DNA of 16,685 nt from JAZGDL01 sp036477795 (GTDB lineage: Bacteria; Planctomycetota; Phycisphaerae; UBA1845): the NCBI GenBank assembly GCA_036477795.1, contig JAZGDL010000488.1, forward strand, positions 1-16,685. Reading direction: 5' to 3'. This document shows positions 1 to 6,115 of the stretch, one piece after another. The stretch's first letter is position 1. Each line of letters starts with the position of its first letter. The translations under genes and the position numbers were made by a program. The notes below the pieces were generated by a model. That model was not told the origin of the DNA and made no database searches. It worked only from the letters and a program-made list of their open reading frames with translations.

Positions 1-2
1 AT

Positions 3-911
3 AACCAGGCGAAGTGCATCGGATGCGAGGCTTGTCTAGGCGGAGTCTGCGTAGATAACCAGGATAAGTGCTTCGGATGCGAGGCTTGTCTAGGCGGAGT
101 CTGCGTAGATAACCAGGCGAAGTGCCCCTTGGCCCCTCCTCTGGGATGCCAGACTTGCGTGGGCGGAGTCTGCGAAGATAACCAGGGGAAGTGCTTCGGA
201 TGCGAGGCTTGCGTGAACGGCGTCTGCGTGGATAACCAGGCGAAGTGCTTCGGATGCGAGGCTTGCGTGAACGGCGACTGCGTGGATAACCAGGCGAAGT
301 GCCCCTTAGCCCCTCCTCTGGGATGCCAGACTTGCGTGGGCGGAGTCTGCGAAGATAACCAGGGGAAGTGCTTCGGATGCGAGGATTGTCAAGGGGGAAT
401 CTGCGTAGATGACCAGTCGAAGTGCCCGGGATGCCAGGATTGCGTGAACGCAGCCTGCGTAGATAACCAGGCGAAGTGCGTTGGATGCGAGGCTTGCGTG
501 AACGCAGCCTGCGTAGATAACGATGCGAAGTGCGCAAAATGTGAGACCTGTACCGGCGGCGCGTGCAACAAGGACGTGCCCGGCTGCTGTAGCTCGGACG
601 CCCAATGTGATGACGGCGATCCTTGCACGGACGACTTCTGCGGCCTTGCGACCAACACGTGCGTCAACACCAACGTGTGCGGCTCGTGCTGCCTTCCCGA
701 CAGGACCTGCGCTGAGAACTTCAGAGAAGAGGACTGTCTGGCATTAAGCGGCCCGGGTAACTTCCTGGGCATCAAGGCCCCATGCCGGGGCGGCGTCAAG
801 GACTGCCGGCCGGTCCCGACTGTCTCTGAGTGGGGCATGGCGGCGCTGGCCGTGCTGCTGTTGATCGGGTTGACGGTGAAGTTCCGCCGCCGCTCGACCA
901 CCACCGCGTAG
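3..911 (+). CDS. Secreted Cys-rich repeat protein with IPTL-CTERM anchor (5' partial)
   Basis: The reading frame is open from the left edge, so the true start and signal peptide lie outside the window; the TTG at 129 is internal. The visible 302 residues are about ten Cys-rich units of 18 or 23 residues, of the type CFGCEACVNGVCVDNQAK (Cys spacing CxxCxxCxxxxC). A non-repeat Cys-rich part with the motif DGDPCTDDFC follows (roughly 600-790). The end (813-908) starts VPTVSEWG, continues as a hydrophobic helix, and closes with Lys-Phe-Arg-Arg-Arg. That is the IPTL-CTERM sorting signal, known for surface or exported proteins processed by an exosortase-like system. I infer an extracellular, disulfide-rich, cell-surface protein; the ligand or role is unknown. 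A strong terminator follows 60 bases after the stop. The same Cys-rich style recurs in the RHS protein at 6116. Confidence 0.85.
   Translation, partial: NQAKCIGCEACLGGVCVDNQDKCFGCEACLGGVCVDNQAKCPLAPPLGCQTCVGGVCEDNQGKCFGCEACVNGVCVDNQAKCFGCEACVNGDCVDNQAKCPLAPPLGCQTCVGGVCEDNQGKCFGCEDCQGGICVDDQSKCPGCQDCVNAACVDNQAKCVGCEACVNAACVDNDAKCAKCETCTGGACNKDVPGCCSSDAQCDDGDPCTDDFCGLATNTCVNTNVCGSCCLPDRTCAENFREEDCLALSGPGNFLGIKAPCRGGVKDCRPVPTVSEWGMAALAVLLLIGLTVKFRRRSTTTA
15..530 (+). repeat. In-frame tandem repeats encoding Cys-rich units
   Basis: Nine consecutive units start with a TGC codon at 15, 69, 123, 192, 246, 300, 369, 423 and 477. Seven are 54 bases (18 residues). The two starting at 123 and 300 are 69 bases (23 residues) with an extra Pro-Leu-Ala-Pro-Pro insertion. 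A higher-order copy is visible: 123-210 and 300-387 are nearly identical, 177 bases apart, differing early on only by TTG versus TTA. The frame is kept throughout, so this is repeat expansion inside a gene and not a CRISPR array. Confidence 0.9.
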
Positions 912-971
912 CTCGATCGGTCCGCGTGACGGCCAGGCCGGTGGTGTAAAGCGTTTGGTTCTTGGCAACAT

Positions 972-1020
972 GCGCCGGTGCGAGTCCCTTCTTTGGGGAG
1001 CCGCACCGGCGCCTTTTCTT
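972..1020 (+). terminator. Intrinsic terminator after the Cys-rich IPTL-CTERM gene
   Basis: A perfect 11-bp stem (GCGCCGGTGCG at 972-982 pairing with 1002-1012) with a 19-base loop is followed by CTTTTCTT. It lies 61 bases after the stop at 911, on the coding strand of that gene. A stem this GC-rich with a T-tract is a standard Rho-independent terminator. Confidence 0.85.
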
Positions 1021-1022
1021 AT

Positions 1023-1322
1023 AGAGCGTTGGCCGACGCCGACATCGAGAGGGCCGGTTTTCAAGCCGCGTTCACCGGAAGCAGCCTCAAGAGAATCCCC
1101 ACCGTTTCGGGTTGGGGCCTGTTGGGGCTGATGCTGTTGCTACTGACCGGGATCACCTTGAAGTTCGGGCGCCGCCAGACACTGCCGGAATCCTCGGTGT
1201 CCTTCCGGGGAGCGTGTATGAACCGCTTTGACCAGCCTGGTATCGTCAGCCGTCGACCGATGATGGTCCGCAGGCCAGGTGATGAGATCCAGGAAGACCC
1301 CGGCGATTCCTGCCCGCCTTGA
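1023..1322 (+). pseudogene. Relic of a second IPTL-CTERM protein tail
   Basis: An open frame carries IPTVSGWG followed by a Leu-rich hydrophobic stretch and a Lys-Phe-Gly-Arg-Arg end (1095-1178), a clear second IPTL-CTERM signal. It has no credible start of its own: upstream, the frame runs back into the terminator hairpin at 972-1020, and there is no signal peptide or body domain. About 48 residues of unrecognised sequence follow the Arg-rich end, where such proteins normally stop. I read it as the 3' remnant of a deleted surface-protein gene, with the reading frame running past its original end into unrelated DNA. Confidence 0.55.
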
Positions 1323-1737
1323 GGCAGGCCGGCGACGCTTGGAGCGATGGCGCAGAACACGCAAGGGCCACTGGCCTATCCCAGAACCACTGTGGACGCC
1401 GGCGGTAAAGCTCGCCGGAGCGTACGGACTTTGCACAACCGCCCGGACGCTCCGCCTTGACTACAATGCGCTGAAGAAACGCATCAACTCTGCGGCCCCG
1501 CACGATTCGTCGGGACAGGAGACGGCGACGGCTTTCGTCGAACTGATCCCTCCGCAGCGCGCCTGCTTGCCCGAGTGCATCGTCGAACTGGAGCATCCTC
1601 GCGGGGCCAAGATGCGGATCCACCTCAAGGGCGCCGAGCCCCCGGACTTGGCGGCGCTCAACGACAAACAGGACAGCCGTAAGCGGCTGTCCTGCAGGGG
1701 CTTAAGCGACTACGCCGCACAGGACTCGAACCTGTAA
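1282..1737 (+). pseudogene. Transposon-associated accessory ORF (IS66 TnpA-like), 3'-truncated
   Basis: The frame encodes a basic N-terminal region (RRRLERWRRTRK), then a helix-turn-helix-like stretch around WTPAVKLAGAYGLCTTARTL and DYNALKKR. A later segment is of the type ECIVELEHPRGAKMRIHLKG. From memory, small proteins of this layout lie beside IS66-type transposase genes in Planctomycetota and Deltaproteobacteria; that family assignment is inference. The native C-terminus seems lost after the Pro-Asp-Leu-Ala-Ala-Leu at about 1658. Beyond it the frame reads through the tRNA terminator hairpin and the antisense of the tRNA fragment, ending in QDSNL, a peptide typical of ORFs running over a tRNA T-arm. 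No transposase is present next to it. ATG 1282 is preferred over GTG 1279, but no good ribosome site is seen. Confidence 0.5.
1662..1694 (-). terminator. Terminator hairpin following the tRNA-Arg fragment
   Basis: A perfect 11-bp inverted repeat (CAGGACAGCCG at 1669-1679 with 1684-1694) has a 4-base loop. On the minus strand it is followed by TTTGTC. It begins 16 bases after the 3' end of the tRNA fragment at 1711, the place and strand expected of a tRNA terminator. It therefore suggests that the DNA left of 1711 is the original chromosomal side of the tRNA locus. Confidence 0.65.
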
Positions 1738-1757
1738 CCTTCGGTTCCGTAGACGGC
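1711..1757 (-). tRNA. 3' fragment of tRNA-Arg(ACG), probable att site
   Basis: Read on the minus strand, 1752-1711 gives an anticodon loop CTACGGA (anticodon ACG, T33 and a purine at 37), the 3' anticodon-stem strand, a 5-base variable loop AGGTT, a perfect T-arm (ACAGG, TTCGAGT, CCTGT), a 7-base 3' acceptor strand GCGGCGT and discriminator A; CCA is not encoded. The 5' half is missing: upstream bases pair with only three of the five anticodon-stem positions, and no D-arm or 5' acceptor strand is found. A 3' tRNA fragment beside an integrase relic (1803-2489) is the usual picture of an attachment site left by a tRNA-integrating element. The amino-acid identity rests on the loop alone. Confidence 0.7.
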
Positions 1758-1802
1758 GCCCGGTAATGGCCATAATCCCTTAAACCACAACAGGTTATGG
1801 GT

Positions 1803-2489
1803 TTATCGCGGATTCCAAGGTAGGCAAAATGCGGCAAAACGCGGCAAATCGAGGCAGACCGGCAAGCGTCGGGCAAGCCTCAAGCGGCCTCCGTGGTGAC
1901 ACTGCGTGACACTCCTTTCCCGCCGATCTGAGCCCCGATCGCCCGCAGGGGCGTTCAAGTTGCCGGAAACCCCCTTCAAGTTGCCGGCATGGCCCAGGAA
2001 GCTGGCGACGTTGAACTCTGAGAACTGTTCGTCAGCCGCGTCGGTGCCAGCGCTGCTGAGCAAGTCCTTGATCCGAAAGAACGGTACATGCGAATCGTCG
2101 TCGAGCTTCGCACGGTCTCGAATCCGGTTGAACTCGCGGTGGATGTTCCACTTGAGGGCGCGAAACACCTGCGGTTCGTTCGGGACCTCGCGGCCACCGT
2201 CAACCATCTTCGGGGCGTCGTTGAACATTCGCACGAGCAAGTCCACCGCCGACGGCACCAGCGGTTGAAGTCGCACGCGCTTTGCCTTGGTTTTCGTCAA
2301 ACGGACAAACGCACCGTCCAAGTGAACCCGCTCCCACTCCAGCCCGAGGATCTCGCCGCGGCGACAACCGGTCGTGGCAAGCAGGTATAAGAATGCCTTT
2401 CACGTCAGCGTCGGGCACGCGTCCAACACCGCCATGTTCAACGCGTGCTTCAACCGCCGCAGCAGCGTTGCGTCGAATTCTCGTGTTGG
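1803..2489 (-). pseudogene. Tyrosine recombinase/integrase catalytic domain, broken
   Basis: On the minus strand the frame directly following the kinase stop reads EFDATLLRRLKHALNMAVLD, then meets an in-frame TGA (2402-2400), and continues AFLYLLATTGCRRGEILGL, with the box I Arg of tyrosine recombinases. Next come the beta-strand Lys region (LTKTKAKRVRLQPL) and a later FRIKDLLSSAG...VASFLGHAG that matches the box II/box III area. The expected catalytic Tyr is absent: no Tyr occurs between LGHAG and the stop at 1803. The core-binding N-terminal domain is also missing, replaced by the 3' end of the kinase gene. The relic ends about 50 bases before the tRNA fragment, fitting a former integrase gene at its att site. 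It is almost certainly inactive. Confidence 0.75.
1954..1987. repeat. Short direct repeat within the integrase relic
   Basis: The 13-mer TTCAAGTTGCCGG occurs at 1954-1966 and 1975-1987, 21 bases apart. On the minus strand it lies in frame near the end of the recombinase relic and encodes Gly-Asn-Leu twice. It could be a small coding duplication that displaced the catalytic Tyr region, or an arm-type recombinase site; neither is proven. Confidence 0.4.
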
Positions 2490-5261
2490 TCACGGCGTGC
2501 TCGCTGCCAAGCGCAATTCCTCCATCATTTTCCGCGCCTCGCGTGTGACGCGGTGTTCGGCGCCGAGCTTTTCTGACAGTTCGGCATGCGCCTTTCTCAG
2601 AATCGTACCGGCTTCCTCGCGCTTGCCCTGAAGTGCCAAGCATTTGGCGTAGTACGTGTTGAGCCCTGAAATCTTGTAGTGCCCTTCACCATGAGATTCA
2701 CCTGCGAGTTGGAGCGTTTCAGCGAATAGGCGTTCGGCTTCGTCGAGCCGTCCCCTCTCGGTCAAAACCATGGCCAGTTGGCTCATCGACTCAACAGTGG
2801 CCTGATGCTTATCGCCAAGGTGCTTGCGCTTGATTTCAATCGTCTTGCGCATGAGCTCCTCAGCTTCACCCAATCGGCCGTGCTTATACGTGATCCAATC
2901 TCGTGTTGCCATTGCTTGGCACGTAAGGAGATGATTTTCGCCCGACAACTCAATGCGACCTGTTAGGGCCGCGAGCGCGAGCGCCTCGGCTTCGTCGTAT
3001 TTTCCCAAATCACACAGGACGCCTGCAAGGTTGCTCATGGTCAGCAAATATCCGCCCTTCCGGTTTGGGAAGACCCGCTTCTGTACGTCCAAATTGCTGC
3101 GATACAGTTCCTCCGCCTCGTCGAGTTCGCCGAGTTGTTGCAGTGAAAACGCAAGGTTGTTGGAAAGCGTCAGAGTGGAGCGATGTTCTTCTCCGACGAT
3201 CCTGCGGAATCCTTCCAACGCCGTGCGGAACATGGCTGCCGCCTCTCTCGGACGACCAAGGGAGAGGTAGTTCATCGCGACGCCATTCATCTGTCCCAGT
3301 GTGTCGGGATGATCGTCACCCTCTATGCGCCGCAACCTCTCCAGGAGCTCTTTTCTGATGGGTAAGGACTCATGCACACGAGACTGTTTCATCAGCAGAC
3401 TTGCCAGGCCGCTACGTGCCGTCCATGAGATTATGTCGTCCTCACCGAGGGCTTTATCGCTCAACTCGATGGTCTTGCGGAACAAGGGCTCTGCTTCGTC
3501 CCATTTGTTTTGCATGTTCAGTGCAGCCCCCAGGTTGCACATGGCGGCGAGGGTCTCCTCGTGCTCCGGTCCCAGCGTGTCGGTGGCCAGAACCAGCGAC
3601 TCCCTATGCACACTTTCCGCCTCGGCGGGTTTACCCGACTGCCTGTAGACCAATCCCAGGTAATGCATGCATATGATGGTGTCGATGTGCCCGTCGCCCT
3701 GGACTTCCCGCCGTATAGCCAGTGCTTGTTCGAGCAGTCGCTCCGCCTCGTCGAGGACGTCGAGCTCGCGGTAGACGTCTCCGATGGCCTCCATTAGACT
3801 GGCCTGGATGATCGGTTCGCCACCCAGTTCATCGGCGATTTGCTTCGCGCCTCGATCCAGCAGTTCGCGCGCGGAGATCTCCTTTCCCCGGGCGACTTGA
3901 GGAGTAGCGCTCGCAAACAGTTGCACCATGAAGTCCTTGACGCGAGTTGCTGTTTCGGCTTCGGTCCGAGCTCGCTCCGCTTCGGTGCTGGCGTCCTGCT
4001 CCGCGTCAAGGGCTCTGGTCAGGTTCGCTTCCGCCATCCGACGCTGGTCACGTTCTGCCAATCGCAGTGACTCGGCCTCCCGGTACGACAGCGTCATCCA
4101 AATACCAAACCCGGTGACAAGCGCGAACAGCACGGCCGTGAAAGCAAACGGCAGCTTGTGTCGTGCGACAAGCTTGCGGAACTGATACGTTGCGCTCGGC
4201 GGGCGGGCGAGGATCGGCTCCTTCGACAGGTAGCGCCGTATATCGCCCCGTAAGGCCTCGACACTCTGGTAGCGGCGATCGGCGTCCTTTTCGAGGGCTT
4301 TGAGCGCGATCGTCTCCAGATCGCCACGAAGCGTGCGGTTGATCGTGCTCGGTTTTCGTGGCTCCTCCTCACAAATCATCCGCACCGCTTCGGGCAAGAG
4401 CACCCGGTCGACGGTGTACGGTAGTTGGTTGGTGAGCAGCTCATACAGAACAACGCCGAGCGAATAGACGTCACTGCGCAGGTCGATGTCGTCGGGGTTT
4501 CCGCGGGTCTGCTCGGGGCTCATATAGGGCAACGTCCCCTGGATCTTTCCGGTCTCGGTAACAACAGTGGTCATGGTCACGTCGCTGTCCGTGATCCGCG
4601 CCAGGCCGAAGTCCAGTAACTTCGGTTGCCCGTTGGCATCGACCAGGATGTTGGACGGCTTGATGTCCCGGTGGATCACACCGCGCTGATGCGCGTAGGC
4701 CACGGCGTCGCAGACTCGACGAAACAGGTCGAGCCGATCCCGCAGCCCGAGCGCTTTCGCACGCGCGAAGTCGTTCAGCGGCGTCCCGTCGACCAATTCC
4801 AGAGCGAAATAGTGCTCGCCGTCCTCGGTCTGCCCCGCCTCGTGTATGGTCGCAATCCCGGGATGTTTGAGTCGGGCGAGCGCCTGCGCCTCGCGACGGA
4901 GTGAGGCCGCGCGATGTTCGTCCAAACGACCTCCGCCGCGAATGACCTTTAGCGCCACGCTACGTCGGGGAGACTCCTGCTTTGCCTCATAGACCACACC
5001 CATTCCGCCACGACCGAGTTCGCGAACGATCGTGTAGTGGCCGATCGATGTGGGTACCGCCGCTGTCTCAAGACACTTGTCGGCGCCGCTGGGAAGGACA
5101 TGTTCAATATCGCGCAGCAGCTTCTCATTCTCTGAGAGATCGGAAAGACGATTGGAACACGCCGGGCAGGTGCGAAGATGCGTCTCGATCTCAGATCGCT
5201 CGTCTCGCGGCAGGTCATCATTTAGGAGCTGCTCGATCTTCTCCAGGTCGGGGCAGGCCAT
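2490..5261 (-). CDS. Membrane Ser/Thr protein kinase with anti-sigma-like zinc finger and TPR repeats
   Basis: The 923-residue protein starts at ATG 5261, with a GAGGAG ribosome site nine bases upstream, overlapping the end of the sigma-factor gene. Order of parts: a zinc-finger segment with H28-xxx-C32-xx-C35, as in ZAS/zf-HC2 anti-sigma factors; a Hanks-type kinase at about 74-345 with the Gly loop GRGGMG (83-88), Lys105, HRDIKPSN from 197, DFG at 217-219 and SPE at 248-250; one transmembrane helix at about 371-392; a charged, Ala/Glu/Arg-rich probable coiled coil to about 440; then about ten kinesin-light-chain-like TPR units to the end. All catalytic motifs are present, so it should be active. 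I infer a cytoplasmic kinase and zinc finger, with TPRs across the membrane or at its face as sensor or scaffold. Linked sigma-kinase pairs are known in Planctomycetota. The gene ends right against the integrase relic. Confidence 0.92.
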   Translation of the reverse strand: MACPDLEKIEQLLNDDLPRDERSEIETHLRTCPACSNRLSDLSENEKLLRDIEHVLPSGADKCLETAAVPTSIGHYTIVRELGRGGMGVVYEAKQESPRRSVALKVIRGGGRLDEHRAASLRREAQALARLKHPGIATIHEAGQTEDGEHYFALELVDGTPLNDFARAKALGLRDRLDLFRRVCDAVAYAHQRGVIHRDIKPSNILVDANGQPKLLDFGLARITDSDVTMTTVVTETGKIQGTLPYMSPEQTRGNPDDIDLRSDVYSLGVVLYELLTNQLPYTVDRVLLPEAVRMICEEEPRKPSTINRTLRGDLETIALKALEKDADRRYQSVEALRGDIRRYLSKEPILARPPSATYQFRKLVARHKLPFAFTAVLFALVTGFGIWMTLSYREAESLRLAERDQRRMAEANLTRALDAEQDASTEAERARTEAETATRVKDFMVQLFASATPQVARGKEISARELLDRGAKQIADELGGEPIIQASLMEAIGDVYRELDVLDEAERLLEQALAIRREVQGDGHIDTIICMHYLGLVYRQSGKPAEAESVHRESLVLATDTLGPEHEETLAAMCNLGAALNMQNKWDEAEPLFRKTIELSDKALGEDDIISWTARSGLASLLMKQSRVHESLPIRKELLERLRRIEGDDHPDTLGQMNGVAMNYLSLGRPREAAAMFRTALEGFRRIVGEEHRSTLTLSNNLAFSLQQLGELDEAEELYRSNLDVQKRVFPNRKGGYLLTMSNLAGVLCDLGKYDEAEALALAALTGRIELSGENHLLTCQAMATRDWITYKHGRLGEAEELMRKTIEIKRKHLGDKHQATVESMSQLAMVLTERGRLDEAERLFAETLQLAGESHGEGHYKISGLNTYYAKCLALQGKREEAGTILRKAHAELSEKLGAEHRVTREARKMMEELRLAASTP

Positions 5262-5869
5262 GCGACACTACTCCTCAACTCACTTGCTCGTATTTGTTCC
5301 TGCAATTCGCGAAGGCGCTTTAGGATACGGTGCTTGGCGATGAAAACGGCATTTCGAGAAATGCCAAGCTGCGTGCCCACGTCGGCCGCGGGTTGCTTCG
5401 CCAAGGCAAACAGCTCGAACGCTCGGATCGTCGTCGGCTCGACTTCACGACAAACCTGCTGAAGGCACTGATTGAGAACCGCCCTTGCCCATTCCTCGCT
5501 CCATGAGGCGGTGGCCTCCTCTTTAGATGGAAACTGCGACCAGAACGACCCTGCGGTATCGGATCCCGGAGCCTGCACTTCAGCGTGCGCCAGACGCTCG
5601 CGCATCTTCAGCACCTGGCGAAAAGCGATGCCGAACAGCCAGTCACGAAGGCGGCCCTTGTCCGGATCGTAGCTACCCTTGCGCAATCCGTCGGCGAACG
5701 CCAAGAGCGTCTCCTGGGCCGCATCCTCCGCCTCCGGCTCGCGCAAGCCCATGCGGACCGCAAAGCCGATCACCGGTGACCGGAAGCGCAAGGTGAAACG
5801 CTCCCACGCGCTTCGATCGTCAAAGTCACAAAGGTCACGCAGCACCGTTGTGGTCGTTACCCATTCCAT
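5222..5869 (-). CDS. ECF-type RNA polymerase sigma factor, kinase-linked
   Basis: The 215-residue protein has region sigma2 at about 25-95 (FAVRMGLREPEAEDAAQETL, then KGRLRDWLFGIAFRQVLKM) and region sigma4 at about 130-195, with the helix-turn-helix QPAADVGTQLGISRNAVFIA and a closing RILKRLRELQEQI. It lacks sigma1 and sigma3 and so belongs to the ECF group; the N-terminus (TTTTVLRDLCDFDDRSAWERF) resembles planctomycete ECF families linked to kinases. The last 13 or so codons lie inside the 40-base overlap with the kinase gene, implying coupled translation in one operon. No strong ribosome site precedes ATG 5869. It would direct polymerase to a specific regulon; the target promoters are not identifiable from this window. 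Confidence 0.9.
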   Translation of the reverse strand: MEWVTTTTVLRDLCDFDDRSAWERFTLRFRSPVIGFAVRMGLREPEAEDAAQETLLAFADGLRKGSYDPDKGRLRDWLFGIAFRQVLKMRERLAHAEVQAPGSDTAGSFWSQFPSKEEATASWSEEWARAVLNQCLQQVCREVEPTTIRAFELFALAKQPAADVGTQLGISRNAVFIAKHRILKRLRELQEQIRASELRSSVAWPAPTWRRSSSS

Positions 5870-6115
5870 CTTTTTGACGCCCGTTCGGATCCTTGGTCGC
5901 GAATTCTCAGTTTACTTGAGATCGCCGCGATTTTCCAGACTCTGCTTCGAAATCGCCCATGCGGGACTCAGAATCGCCGTTTTTTCGCCAGTACCATGCA
6001 GACGGACGTCATCGCTTCGTGCCCATTTCTACGTGGTAACGAGATCAAATAGAAAAGGCCTGAAAGATGTCCATTCGCACCGGTAATACTGCTGGTGCCA
6101 GCGAAGGAGGATAGG
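5870..6115. promoter_or_regulatory. Divergent intergenic region between the sigma-kinase operon and the RHS gene
   Basis: These 246 bases must hold the start signals for the minus-strand sigma-kinase operon and, unless it is read from upstream, the plus-strand RHS gene. I find no convincing -35/-10 pair on either strand and no clear RNA structure. The strand-neutral near-palindrome around CTCAGTTTACTTGAG (about 5908-5923) is imperfect and only a candidate operator. The lack of a sigma70-like promoter is compatible with, but does not prove, use of an alternative sigma factor. Confidence 0.4.
6104..6110 (+). promoter_or_regulatory. Strong ribosome binding site deciding the RHS start
   Basis: AAGGAGG ends five bases before ATG 6116. 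It rules against the in-frame GTG at 6095, which lies upstream of it. Starting at 6116 puts a proper signal peptide at the very N-terminus. Confidence 0.85.

Noticed and set aside
1..540. Regular repeats resembling a CRISPR array
   Set aside because: Units are contiguous, of 54 or 69 bases, without spacers, and maintain one reading frame with conserved Cys codons.
1769..1800. Imperfect inverted repeat between the tRNA fragment and the integrase relic as a recombinase core site
   Set aside because: Arms CCATAATCC and GGTTATGG do not match well enough, and without the second att copy the core cannot be defined.
1658..1876. Minus-strand ORF of 72 codons
   Set aside because: Its VTGSSPV peptide is the translation of the tRNA T-arm; the rest overlaps the integrase relic out of frame.
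2400..2402. In-frame TGA in the recombinase as a selenocysteine codon
   Set aside because: Tyrosine recombinases have no known Sec position, no SECIS-like hairpin is evident, and the gene has other defects (no catalytic Tyr, no N-terminus).
6095..6097. GTG as start of the RHS gene
   Set aside because: It precedes the AAGGAGG site at 6104-6110; ATG 6116 has ideal spacing and starts the signal peptide.
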